A DNA stretch of 60,000 bases from Cryptomeria japonica (GCF_030272615.1 NC_081410.1:573141241-573201240); one strand, 5' to 3'. Shown: positions 35,131 through 46,500, counted from the first letter of the stretch. Notes: generated by a model not told the origin, from the letters alone. Made by a program: numbers and translations.

Positions 35131-35490
35131 AATCCACTATCAACTTTGCCAAAGTAGCAGTCAAAAACTCTTCTATGTTTATGTCGCTCTCCAAATGTGC
35201 TCTCAAAAATGTTAAGTGAAACATGAGACTATCAAACACCTTTTTATTTGCCTTTTGCTAAACTACATCTAATGCGAAACTGGTTGAACATACCCTAATC
35301 ACCGTTCAACCATAGAACTTGCTACCGGTTCACATATCACATCCAATTTACCAGTTTAAAATGTAGCCAATTCAAAATCACTTCATAACATCATATTGCA
35401 TCAAAATATATAGATTTGACTTAGCGCACACCATTTAGGGGGTCCGCAAATGGATCTGACATTATGTTCCCCCTAGGCTTCATACACAAC
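35131..35490 (-). other. E7 junction between gag-type and pol-type halves
   Basis: No protease or integrase frame is present. The gag side starts with CCTAGGGGGAACAT (minus strand, near 35463-35480), which also follows the E8 gag at 48218. The pol side begins near 35130-35200. A breakpoint in this stretch is the simplest reading. Confidence 0.6.
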
Positions 35491-36783
35491 TTAGTTTTCT
35501 GACGAGGGATTGTCCACACTAGGTGAAGAATTGGAGTCCTCCAATGGTTTCTCCTCACTTTTCTTCTTCCATATCTTATTCATCTCACTTCTGGTTTCTT
35601 CCACATCTACCATATTCTTTTCTTTTTGGTCAACATATTGATTAACCGGTTTGTTCATTCTATCTCTACAAAATCTTGCATTGTGTCCCAGTTTGTGATA
35701 GTGGAAACATGCCATTCCAGATGCTCTTCAGGGTCCAGCATTGGCTCTATTAGTTCTTCTCTGGAAATTCATAGCTACATGACCATAATTGTGACAGATT
35801 GAACATGTCACATTCCATCTATTCTCCATTTCATATGGACTAGACCAGTTCACATAAGGTCTCTACCAAGTAGGGTTCCTTCAGTCATTGTAAGATCTCT
35901 ACCAAGTAGGGTTCCTTCGGTCATTGTAAGATCTGTGCCATTCACCATTAGACCTCAAACCCATGTAAGATCTCTGATTGTTCATTCTTGATCTACTCTC
36001 AATAGCTCTATGCCCATACTTGTTGCAATTGAAGCAATATCCATCAAAAGTACTAGACTTATATCCTTCATATGCATTAGGTCTATATCCATCAAAAGTA
36101 ATGAATCTACTTCTACAAACATTTGCAGTATGTTGAACCTTATGATAGTTAAAACATACTGGTTTGTAGGTTCTCTTACCAATGTTCTTCTTGGTCTTTG
36201 GTGTAGATTTGGATTCATGCATAGTGTCCTTGATACTAGATGGCTCTCCTTGTTCAAAGGTTGTGTATTTTGGTTTTGCCTTTTTTCTGAATCTGCTAAT
36301 CAAGCATAGTAGTGCTCTTGTTGAATTTAGCTAGTAACTCATTTGTATCAACCAACTCCCTAGTAAGCACCTCATTCTTCTTTGTGAGACTTTCTCTAAG
36401 AGACATAGCCATTTCTAGATCAGTTTCTATTTCCTCTTTTTCCTCTTGAAGATGTACATGCAGGGTACCGATCTCTCAGTTTAGCTCAACTATCTCATCC
36501 TCCTTATCTCTTATTTTGTCTTTAGTTGTCCTTCTAGCTTCCAACTCTTGGCTCATCTTGATGGTAAGGTCTTCCATATCTCTCCTCAGATTTGTCTTAT
36601 CATCATTCAACTTTTCCACCTCGTTAACCAAGGCATCAATGTTTGCTTCATCAGATGAATTGTTTTCACTGAGTTCCAACAACTATTGAACCAACTCTTT
36701 TCTCTTAGCTAATGAAGCTTTGCACTTGACCTTTATTTCACTAAGGGCTTCTTCAAATTCTGTAAGCTTGTGTGAAAGCTCTA
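35491..36783 (-). pseudogene. E7 ORF1: coiled coil with four CCHC knuckles
   Basis: The minus frames begin about 36783 with a long coiled coil (NIDALVNEVEKLNDDKTNLR, MSQELEARRTTKDKI) that matches E8 ORF1. Four knuckles follow: PVCFNYHKVQHTANVC, GYCFNCNKYGHRAIES, VTCSICHNYGHVAMNF and MACFHYHKLGHNARFC. Each has at least one altered Cys or Gly, mostly by G-to-A changes. A 36-base direct duplication is at 35861-35932. The protein ends SPSVDNPSSEN. It is not the copia gag seen in E9. Confidence 0.8.
35861..35932. repeat. 36-base tandem duplication in E7 ORF1
   Basis: 35861-35896 and 35897-35932 differ at one base. The unit encodes a 12-residue basic segment including SYNDRRNPTW and preserves the frame. 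Confidence 0.95.
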
Positions 36784-36857
36784 TGTAACTCATTGAACCT
36801 CCCCCCATGTTAGCCTTAGAGATCCTTCCCAAGCAGTTAAGCCTTTAAGGGAATTAG

Positions 36858-36869
36858 GCTCTGATACCA
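36858..36869 (-). promoter_or_regulatory. E7 primer-binding site
   Basis: The minus strand reads TGGTATCAGAGC, a perfect match to the initiator tRNA-Met site, two to three bases from the LTR. Confidence 0.9.
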
Positions 36870-36871
36870 AT

Positions 36872-38280
36872 TTTTATTATGAGGGTCTAGTTACTACTGA
36901 GAGGGGGGGTGAATCAGTAGTAAAACAATTCTGCAATACTTCAAAAAACTATATCGATAACTATGCAAACATTCTGCTAAACTAATTTACCAAACCATTC
37001 ACTCAAGTGTTCATCATTATGAAAACATAGTAAAGATATCAAATACACCAATCAACAATGCAACTACCATATGAACACATATATTTTTCACGTGGAAACC
37101 CAAATGGGAAAAACCACGATGGGAATTAGCACCCATAAAATATTTTCACTCTTTTGGAATGCACCCAATTAAAGGCCTAGCCCGGTTAGGAGCTTACAAT
37201 ATGCCTGGTTAAGAGAATACCCTGATAGGAGTCACCTGGTTAAGGGATTTTTCCTTAGCCCTGTTAGGAGCTCTACCCTGTTAGGAGTAACCTTGTTAGA
37301 AGATTTTAAACTCAAGTTAATGAGCCACCCAATGAAGGGATTTACAATATAAGACGTGTTAGAATCTACCTAGTTAATGGATGTCAAACTGCTGTAACTG
37401 TTAGGGAACAACATGGCAAATGATCTAATCACAACACTTCATTGCTTAATAGTACAGATCCATTTCAGCACAACTTTACTACACACATGCATACACTTCA
37501 ATCTAGTTAGACAATTCCTTCTCAAACTAGCGACACAAAATCTCTTCTCCAACTATCCCTAAATACATTTTTCAGTTAGGTCATGTACCTAACCCTAACT
37601 ACATTCAAAATACAATGAATTTACATTACGAATCATTACATATCATTACAACACATTTCTAGATAATTTCCACCATTGAATGATCACCACACATCGATTT
37701 GATAATAAATCAACCCTTGTCACATTCTACTAAGTACTTTGTTGTTTCCCAAGAAATTTGATCCTTGTACGCGCTCAAACATAATTTTATCATTACACAC
37801 AGATTCTGACACACCATCACTATGTTATGAACATGATAAGATCCACCGCCAATCCTTAAATCATTATTGGTTAAAGATATGTTACTGATATACATTCTTC
37901 TTCACAGAGTTCACAACTGTCAATCACAACTCACTTAATACACCAAATCTGCTGATGCGCTTGCAATCATAGACTCATACCAATGTCATAAATATATGTT
38001 CCAAAATGCAACATCTAACTCTACTCCAATCATCTGTACCAGTCTCTTAATCATATCTCTATTCTTGTTTACTGATTTGCAACAACTTAGTAGTTTTGTC
38101 ATCTAGCACATTCCTCTACCGGTTAGGCTATACCAGTAGGCCTAGATGACTTAGATGAATCAACAAACATGGTTGCCATCAATGACAACACAAATAAAGT
38201 CATCAAACAACTTAGAGCTATATCATCATCATCTAGCCAACAATATTGATCAACTTTACAAGCTATGCCAACAATAACTT
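36872..38280 (-). repeat. E7 5' LTR, cut by E8
   Basis: It aligns with 31444-32831 throughout, then stops at AACTT (38276-38280), where the TGTTGGCTTG start of E8 begins. The missing LTR start is present in the other copy, so E8 inserted inside this LTR. Confidence 0.8.
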
Positions 38281-38980
38281 TGTTGGCTTGATGATGATTT
38301 TTGTATTTGAGGACTTCATGTGTTGTTATTTATGGTACATCTGTTTTGATTGTCATAGTTAAGATAAACTAGTATACTATTGAGTCATTGTATTGTTAAC
38401 TAGTATGAAGATGTCTAAAGTGGTATATGTAGATAATCGGTATATGTAGTTAAGGCAATCAGTTTTGATCAGTTCCAGAGTTACCAGTTTTGAGATGCAA
38501 TAGACAAAGTCAAAGAGGCGCATTGAGACAATCACCCAACATGATTTCAAGTGAATCGGTCTGAGAGTTTGAAGTGGTCAACACTTAACTAGTATTAGTG
38601 TTCTAACTGGTTTCTTGGTTTGTATGACGAATTATCACCGGTTGTGATGTGTTACCATCGACCGACATTTTAGCGGCGATTTGTGTCATGTTAAGGAAGA
38701 TTGTCTAGATTCATTGAACCTAGGAAATTGTGTGAAGGTTCAGGAGCCAACATGAAATCTAATGTCTATAAAAAGACACTGTGATGAGTTATTTGAAATA
38801 GAAGATACAAGTTATGCTATGAGTTGGAGTTGATGTGATTTGTTTAAGGTATTGCAGAGTACATCGATGATGCAATAGTGTATGCATAGAAAATGATCTA
38901 AACCAATAGAAGGTGCTATTCTTAGATCATTCCCATTTTTGTTCTGTAACAACTACAATAGTAAAATTCCTTAACCAAGT
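38281..38980 (+). repeat. E8 5' LTR, first part
   Basis: It starts TGTTGGCTTG. A TATA box, TATAAAAA, is at 38767-38774. It shares TCATTGAACCTAGGAAATTG with the E1 LTR. It ends at the E9 insertion in CAAGT, the likely left target-site copy. Confidence 0.78.
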
Positions 38981-40524
38981 TGTTGGCATTATGTGAACCA
39001 ATATGAGGACATAATGATACTGTATGTTGTCATTGATGTCAATATGCGATATGATGTGAACCGGCATATGTGATATGTGAGAAGAGAGAACCGGCATATG
39101 TGTGAACCGGCATATATGCCAAAGTGAAGTGGTATAATTGTTCAAGGTGAATTGGCATGTCAAGGTGAACCGACATGTAGTTATGGGAACCAACACATGG
39201 AAGCATTGTATGACTACCAGTTGGTAGGTAGTTTCCACTTTAGGATTTCTGGTTGATGTACCTCAAGCTTGTGTGACTCAATCGATGATCTTTGTGTGAT
39301 GAGTTTGCAGTATAATGGAGAATAGATCATGTTGCCACGTAAGCCCTATGTGCGTGAAGGATCTTGCATGAAGAAGACTATCCCTATCCACCTTGGTAAT
39401 GTGCGAAGTTTGTCAAATAATGATAACGCGTGATGGGTTATCAGCCACCATGAAATAGGTGGATAATGGATGATGGAGAGTGTCTTGAGATCGATTCAAC
39501 ATTGTTGCATTTAATGCAGTATGATTCAATGGTTAGGATTGAACCATTTGAATTGCTTAACCTAATAGGTTTAGGGTTTAGGGTTTTTGCTACCAACCTG
39601 TCTGTTTCCTATAAGGTCGATGTTGTGTTTCTTTCTAAAGTTGTTGGAAAAAGTTGTATGTGTGTATCCAAGGGAAGTGATACGTGATTCTTGCCAGACC
39701 AAAGGAGAGAAGAGATACCTACAAAGTGAATGTGCAGAAGGTGAAGAGGAGACAAAATGGATCTGCATTAGCATTGAGTGCTATTACCAGATTATTGTAA
39801 TTCCTGTTGATCTTTAACCACTTCAATAGTTGTGAAATCCCTTAATAGGGTAGCCTTAACTGGCTTGATACAAATCCTTTAATAGGGTAACTCGAAGTTA
39901 TTGAGTTATGGGAAGCTATAGAGCTCTAGAGATCCTTTAGCTATTAAGTTCTTGAAATCCTCTAACAAGGTAACCCTAACTGGGTTTAACCCTTAACCGG
40001 GTGATCCCTAACAGGATCGGTTCCTAGTAGAACCTATTGTAATGTCTTTAACCAGACAAGGCTCCTAACAGAGCGGACTTCTAAAGAGTTCAAAAAGAAG
40101 CTTGTGGGTATTCATACCCATCGTGGTTTTTCCCAGTTGGGTTTCCATGTGAAAAATATGTGTGTCATGTGTGATGCTTTGTTATTACCTGTTAAGCATA
40201 TGATGGTTCTATGTTTTATGCCTGTTTATAAAACATATTAAACTAACTATTGTGAAGATCTGATGATAGTTTACTTATTCATGCATGAGGGTGTAATGGT
40301 ACTATAGTATTGAGCTAAGAGGAAGGCTAAGTGAGTAACCAGTTTATGATTGTTTTAGTTGTTCTGGGTCTTACCGGTTGCACTTTGTTTCAACCAGTGT
40401 CACTACTTGCTAGTCATTTGGACTATTTGCTGTCAAATTGGTTTTGGACTGTATTTTGTTTGTACTAATTCACCCCCCCCTCTCAGTACCGGTTTGGTAC
40501 TATTCATTCATCATTGAGTTATCA
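38981..40524 (+). repeat. E9 5' LTR
   Basis: It contains repeated GAACCGGCATATG units near 39060-39120 and the palindrome array at 39825-40085. The GGTTTTTCCCAGTTGGGTTT block is near 40125 and TTCACCCCCCCCTCTCAG near 40470. Confidence 0.93.
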
Positions 40525-40526
40525 AT

Positions 40527-40538
40527 TGGTATCAGAGC
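40527..40538 (+). promoter_or_regulatory. E9 primer-binding site
   Basis: TGGTATCAGAGC lies two bases after the LTR end and is a perfect complement of the initiator tRNA-Met 3' end. Confidence 0.95.
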
Positions 40539-40593
40539 ACTCTAGGTCCTCTGTGTTGTAAGCTTAACCGCTTGAGGTAAAGATCCCAGTCAA

Positions 40594-41500
40594 ATGATGA
40601 AGAGGGAAGGTCCAAAGTTTAACAAGGAAAATTTCAGTATATGGAAAGATAGGATGAAGATATTCATCAAAAGCATGGGTGCTCAACACTGGAGTTATGT
40701 TGAGAATGTCTATGTTGTCCCTACCAGTGCTCTCACCGATGACCAAAAGAGAGAGATACAAGAAAATTGGCAAGTCATGGAAGCCCTTATTAGTAGTCTA
40801 TCTGACATTGAGTTTATTGATGTTCAGGACAAGGTAAATCCCAAAGAGGTATGGGATGCTCTTGAAAATATCTATGGTGGTGATGAACATGTAAAATAGG
40901 CTAAGGAAGAAACCCTGAGAGGGAAGTTTGAAGATATGTGGATGGTTGAAGGTGAGACCATCCAGCAGTATGGAATAAGAATCAAAACAGTTGTTGGAGA
41001 AATCAAGAGTGCAGGTGGTGAAATAGAAGATTTCACTATGGTAAGCAAAGTCTTGAGATCCCTATTGCTGATCTATGCAATAAGGGTTGTTGCTATTCAG
41101 GAGCTGAGATCAATAGACAAGACTAAGGTATCCTTGGACTCCATCATAGCCAAGTTGACAGCCTATGAACTAAATAGTTTTGATGGCAGTGTTCAAAAGA
41201 CTGAATCAACTTTTAAAGCCTCTGTTATACCACCCAGAAAAGGAAAAGAAGGTAGCACCAATGGTGAACCTAGACAAAGTAGAGAAATGGATGATGAGGA
41301 GATTCTGATGGCATTTGAAGCTTTCCTTACCAGGAAGCTTCCTAAAGGAACTAGTAAATACAAAGGTAAGCTACCTTTGAAATGCTTTACTTGTAACCAG
41401 ATAGGACATATTGCTATAAATTGTCCTAATGGAGACAACAAGGACAAACCAAAAAGGTTCAGGAAATTCAAAGGAGGAAACTGGAGAAACTATTTTGTGG
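40594..41500 (+). pseudogene. E9 copia gag
   Basis: The frame starts at ATG 40594, 55 bases after the primer site. The N-terminus has FNKENFSIWKDRMKIFIKSM, followed by DALENIYGGDEHVK, a TAG at 40897-40899 and LRGKFEDMWMVEGETIQQYG, the usual copia gag helical domain. One CCHC knuckle, CFTCNQIGHIAINC, lies near 41383, followed by a Lys/Arg-rich tail. Gag runs in frame into protease, as is normal for copia. Confidence 0.92.
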
Positions 41501-42003
41501 CAGTTGATGAAGGTGTCACAGATGAAGAATTAGAGGATGAAGAAAATGAAGATATTGTGTTTGTTGCTGTCAAAGAAGATGTGTCAGACAAGAAGGCTCT
41601 TGTCTCCCGGTTTGATAATTCCAATAAGTGGATCATTGACAGTGGTTGTTCTCACCATATGACTGGTGACTGGAGCAAGTTTCTATCCTTGGAGGAGTAT
41701 GATGGAGGTGTGGTTCACTTTGGCAATGATGCACCATGCATGGTCAAAGGTAGAGGGTCCATCTCTCTGAATGGAAAGAGCAGTGCTAACAATGTGTACT
41801 GGGTTGATGATCTCAGACACAACCTTCTAAGTGTTGCCCAGCTGAATGACAGTGGCCTCACTCTAGAATTCAAAAATAGAGTTTGCAGAATCAAAGGAAA
41901 AGATGGTGAATTGGTGGCCACCAGCATACAGACCAAAGGTAACCTATTTCATCTGAATGAAAATATAAGTACATGTATTATGACTAAGTTTGATGATAGT
42001 TAG
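41501..42003 (+). pseudogene. E9 copia protease
   Basis: KWIIDSGCSHHMTGDWSKF, near 41628, is the standard copia aspartic protease loop (Asp-Ser-Gly-Cys-x-His-His). It is followed by VHFGNDAPCMVKGRGSI and NLLSVAQLNDSGLTLEF. The whole domain is open up to TAG at 42001-42003. An acidic linker (DEELEDEENED) lies between gag and protease. Confidence 0.92.
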
Positions 42004-43068
42004 ATATGGCATAAGAGACTCTGCCATGTAAACTTTGATAACATTGTGAAGGCTAGTAAGATCAAGGTAGTTAGAGGGTTGTCGGTGCTAAGCAAACCGG
42101 ATAATACCTTGTGCAGAGAGTGTCAATTGAGGAAAATGTCTTCCTCAACCTTTAAAGGTAAATCTTTCACTACTTACAACTTGCTTGATCTTGTGCATAC
42201 TGATTTGTGTGGTCCTATGAAAACTAGAAGTGTGCAAGGTGATAGGTACTTCATGATTCTCACTGATGACTGCTCAAGAATGATGTGGGTCACATTCTTG
42301 AAAGACAAGTCTGAAGCCTTTTTGAAGTTCAAAGTTTTCAGAGAATTAGTGGAGAAGGAAAGTGGTAAAAGGATCAAGTGTCTCAGAATTGATCGAGGGG
42401 AATTCACTTCCGATGAATTCAACAAGTATTGTGAAGAATTTGGCATCAAGAGGCAACTGTCTGCCCCCCAGACTCCATAGTAGAATGGCCTAGCAGAGAG
42501 GAATAACCAGACTGTGGCTAAAGCAGCTAGAACCATGTTGATTCAAGGAAAGGTAGCTCACACCTTTTGGAGAGAAGCGGTGAGCACTGCAGTCTACACA
42601 ATGAACCGGGTACTCATCAAGAAAGGTAAGGACAAAACTCCTTATGAGTATTGGACTCGTAAGACACCTATGGTTAGCTGCTTTAGGGTATTTGGTAGCA
42701 AATGTTACATCAAGAGGAGTGAACATCAGGGCAAATTTGAAGCTAAATGCGATGAGGGAATATTCCTAGGATATTCCACCAAGAGTAAAGCTCTCAAGTG
42801 TTACAACAATAGGACTCAGAGAATTATGGAAAGTATCAATGTAAGAGTTGATGAATCATTTGAGAAAACTAAGGAAACCAGTAGTGAGTAAGTTGTAAAT
42901 GAACTGGTTGCAACCTTATAGGAACTAGTTGTCAGTCAACCAAGTACCAGTAATAGTATTCCTGAACTAGTGAATGTTGATACTGATGAAAATGAGGATG
43001 AAGAGGAAAAGCAAGAAGAACTAGTCAAGACCATTCCTCGGTATGTCAAGCTGAATCATGATCCTAAG
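42004..43068 (+). pseudogene. E9 copia integrase
   Basis: The zinc module runs from IWHKRLCHVNF to CRECQLRKM. The core has LVHTDLCGPMKT (first Asp, near 42190), LRIDRGEFTSDEF (second Asp, near 42385) and GLAERNNQTV (Glu, near 42490). The conserved Pro-Gln-Gln-Asn-Gly appears with both Gln as TAG (42478-42483). FRVFGSKCYIKR and GIFLGYSTKSKALKCY mark the C-terminus. More stops are TAA at 42889 and TAG at 42919. Confidence 0.93.
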
Positions 43069-44096
43069 TAGATCATAGGAGATAAGGATGTAGGAATCCT
43101 TACAAGAAGAAAGATCAAAGAAAACTCATGTATGATCTCTGAATTCGAGCCTAAATCATTCAAAGAGGCTCATAAAGATGAAGACTGGATCAAGGCAATG
43201 GAAGAGGAACTTGACTAAATAGAGAAAAATGGTACATGGTCCTTGGTACCCAGACCAGAGCATAAAAATGTCATTGGCACCAAATGGGTGTTCAGAAACA
43301 ACCTGAATGAGGATGGCATAGTGATTAGGAATAAAGCCAGATTGGTGTGCAAAGGATATGCTCAAGAAGAAGGAGAAGACTATGGAGAAACCTTTTCTCT
43401 TGTAGCCAGATTGGAAGGAGTTTGTATGCTTCTTGCATATGTAACTTTTAAAGGCTTCAAAGTATATCAAATGGATGTAAAATCTGCATTCCTAAATGGT
43501 GTACTTGAAGAGGAGGTGTATATTGAGCAACCAGATGGGTTTTCCCTATCTAAAGATAGTGACATGGTATGTAGGCTACATAAAGCCTTATATGGTCTAA
43601 AGCAAGCACCTAGTGCATGGTATGAGCGCCTACATTCCCATCTTGTGAAGATTGGATTTGAGAGAACAAGTGAAGATAGCAATATCTACTTGAAGTCTGA
43701 AGGAGATCAGATCCTGATCTGTGAGGTTTTGTTGATGACATTATCTTTGGTGGAGATGACAAGATGAGTCATGAGTTTGCTAATGAGATGAAGAAAGAGT
43801 TTGAGATGTCTCTCATAGGGGAGATTAAGTTCTTCATTGGATTATAGATCCAATAGATGAAAGATGGAATCTTTATCACTCAGTCCAAATATGTCAAAGA
43901 GGTGTTGAAGACTTTTGGCATGGAAGATAGCAAACCGGTTGGTACACCGATAGTGACTGGTTGCAAATTGTCAAAAGAGGATGATTCTGCACTGGTTGAT
44001 GAGAAGGAATACCGATCAATGATTGGTAAGTTGCGTTATGTAGTGCATAGCAGACCGGATATTGCATATGCAATTGGCCTTACTGCAAGGTTCTAG
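43069..44096 (+). pseudogene. E9 copia reverse transcriptase
   Basis: Motifs are [41 protein letters not shown] and [19 protein letters not shown] one-base shift near 43720 precedes the catalytic FVDDIIFGG (near 43735). Then come KFFIGL, SKYVKEVLKTFGMEDSKPVG and YRSMIGKLRYV. Stops: TAG 43069, TAA 43216, TAG 43845, TAG 43854 and TAG 44094. All three catalytic Asp codons are present. Confidence 0.93.
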
Positions 44097-44681
44097 AAAA
44101 TTTCAAGAGAATCCCACTTGGTTGCAGTCAAGCGGATTCTTAGGCATCTAAAGGGAACAGTTGACTATGGATTGTGGTACCCATACTACAATGATTTCAT
44201 TCTGAAAGTATTCACAGATGCTAATTGGGCAGGTAATCTAGATGATTGAAAAAGCACAACCGGTGGTGCATTCTTTCTTGGTGGTAGACTGGTCTCATGG
44301 ATGAGTTAAAAGAAGAGTTGTATCTCTCAGTCTACAGTGGAAGCAGAGTATGTTGCAGCTTTCATGAACTGCACTCAGACAATCTGGATGAAGCATGTTT
44401 TAAATGGCTTCAAAATCCCTGTATCTGAACTGGTAAGTATATTCTGTGATAACACAAGTGCTTTCAATATTTCAAAGAGTCTGGTTTTACATTCTAGAAC
44501 CAAGCATTTTGAGCTTAAGTATCATTTCTTGAGGGAAAAGGTTCAGAATAAAGAGATTGCACTGGAACATGTTTCCAGTAAGGAGCAATTAGCAGACATA
44601 TTCACCAAGCCTCTCCCAAACACTATATTTGTGCATTTAAGAGGCGAATTGGGGGTACTACCTCTTCAGGAGGTGAACTAA
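44097..44681 (+). pseudogene. E9 copia RNase H
   Basis: KVFTDANWAGNLDD, STVEAEYVAAFMNCTQTIWM and IFCDNTSAFNISKSLVLHSR carry the catalytic acidic residues. The frame ends in LADIFTKPLP and RGELGVLPLQEVN with TAA at 44679-44681, the natural end of pol. Internal stops are TGA 44247 (Trp) and TAA 44307. Confidence 0.92.
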
Positions 44682-44923
44682 AAGTATTTGTTCCACATCA
44701 GTCAGGTATTGCATAGTCAAATTTTTGTTGATTGATGTGTTGAAGGATGCTACTCCTCAGGGGGAGCAGCATAATGGAATAGGGATGCTTATGCCTCCAC
44801 TTTGGCATTGTTGTCAAAGGGGGAGAAGGAGTGAAGCGGAAAAGATATCTGCAGAAAATGGGGGAGAAAATGTGAAGCGAAGAGATATCTTTGTATATTG
44901 CCATCAATGCCAAAGGGGGAGAT
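44682..44923 (+). promoter_or_regulatory. E9 3' untranslated region with several polypurine tracts
   Basis: Purine tracts are CAGGGGGAGCAGC near 44758, CAAAGGGGGAGAAG near 44815, ATGGGGGAG near 44860 and CCAAAGGGGGAGAT at 44910-44923. The last abuts the LTR. Confidence 0.85.
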
Positions 44924-46495
44924 TGTTGGCATTATGTGAACTGGTATGAGGACATAATGATATTGTATGTTTCCATTGATGTCAATATGTGATATGATGT
45001 GAACTGGCATATGTGATATGTGAGAAGAGAGAATCGGCATATGTGTGAATCGACATATATGCCAAAGTGAAGTGGTATATTTGTTCAAGGTGAACTAGCA
45101 TGTCAAGGTGAACCAGCATGTAGTTATGGGAACCAACACATGTAAGCATTGTATGACTACCGGTTGGTAGGTGGTTTCCACTTCAGGATTTCTAGTTGAA
45201 GTACCTCAAGCCTATGTGACTCAATCAGTGATCTTTTTGTGATGAGTTAGCAGTATAACGGAGAATAGATCGTGTTGCCACGTAAGCCTTGTGCACATGA
45301 AGGATCTTGCATGAAGAAGACTATCCCTATCCACCTTGGGAATGTGCGAAGTTTTTCAAACGGTGATAACGCGTGATGGGTTATCAGCTGCCATGAAATC
45401 AGTGGATAATGGACGACGGAGAATGTCTTGAGATCGATTCAAGATTGTTGCATTTAATGCAGTATGATTCAACAGTCAGGATTGAACTGTTTGAATTGCT
45501 TAACCTAACAAGTTTAGGGTTTAGGGTTTTTGCTACCAACCTATCTATTTCCTATAAGGTCAATGTTGTGTTTCTTTCTAAAGTTGTTGGCAAAAGTTGT
45601 ATTTGTGTATCCAAGGGAAGTGATACGTCATTCTTGCTAGACTAAAGGAGAGAAGAGATACTTGCAAAGTGAATGTGCAGAAGGTGAAGAGGAGCCAAAA
45701 TGGATTTGCATTAGCATTGAGTGTTGTTACTAGATCATTGTAATTCCTATTGATCTTTAACCACTTCAACAGTTGTGAAATCCCTTAACAAGGTAGCCTT
45801 AACCGGCTTGATACAAATCCTTTAACATGGTAACCCAAAGTTATTGAGTTCTGGGAAGTTATAGAGCTCTGGAGATCCTTTAACTATTGAGTTCTTGAAA
45901 TCCTCTAACCAGGTTTAACCCTTAATCGGGTATTATAGCCATCCCTTAACCAGGTTATCCCTAACAGGATCGGTTCCTAGTAGAACCTATTGTAATGTCT
46001 TTAACCGCACAACGCTCCTTACAAAGCAAACTTCTAAAGAGTTCAAAAAGAAGCTTGTGGGTATTCATCCCCACCATGGTTTTTTCCAGTTGGTTTTCCA
46101 CATGAAAAATATGTGTGTCATGTGTGATTCTTTTATCTTGTGATGCTTTGTTATTACCTGGTAAGCATATGATGGTTCTATATTTTATGCCTATCTATAA
46201 AACATATTGAAGTAACTATTGTGAAGATCTGATGATAGTTTACCTATTCATGCATGAGGGTGTAATGTTACTATATTATTGAGCTAAGAGGAAGGCTAAG
46301 TGAGTAACCAGTTTATGATTGTTTTAGTTGTTTTGGGTCTTACCGGTTGCACTCTGTTTCAACTAGTGTCACTGCTTGCCAGTCATTTCGAGTATTTGTT
46401 GTCAAACCAGTTTTGGACTATATTTTGTCTATACTGATTCACCCCCCCTCCTCTCAGTACTGGTTTGGTACTATTCATTCATCATTGAATTATCA
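44924..46495 (+). repeat. E9 3' LTR
   Basis: It has the same ends as the 5' LTR. Differences are mostly C/T and G/A, plus small indels such as an extra 14-base TTTTATCTTGTGAT-like stretch near 46131. Confidence 0.93.
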
Positions 46496-46500
46496 TGGGT

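Larger units (their letters stand above)
31444..38280 (-). mobile_element. E7: chimeric copia element with a non-autonomous gag
   Basis: LTRs lie at 31444-32911 and 36872-38280 (the latter cut by E8). In minus sense the order is LTR, tRNA-Met primer site, coiled coil, four CCHC knuckles, about 350 bases of untranslated sequence, then abruptly the post-integrase linker, reverse transcriptase and RNase H of a copia pol, a polypurine tract and LTR. Protease and integrase are missing. The gag half matches E8 and the pol half matches E9. Confidence 0.82.
38981..46495 (+). mobile_element. E9: full-length Ty1/copia retrotransposon
   Basis: LTRs of 1,544 (38981-40524) and 1,572 bases (44924-46495) start TGTTGGCATT and end TTATCA. 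A tRNA-Met primer site, gag, protease, integrase, reverse transcriptase, RNase H and polypurine tract are all present in copia order. Flanks CAAGT and TGGGT would be one target-site duplication if the original was CGGGT. Thirteen premature stops and one frameshift inactivate it. It is the best candidate in the window for the kind of helper the non-autonomous elements use. Confidence 0.93.

Noticed and set aside
40897-44309. Idea that TAG is read as Gln (altered genetic code)
   Set aside because: All host-type signals are plant-like, natural gene ends use TAA and TGA but decayed copies also have TAA and TGA inside, and methylation-driven CAG-to-TAG change explains the excess.
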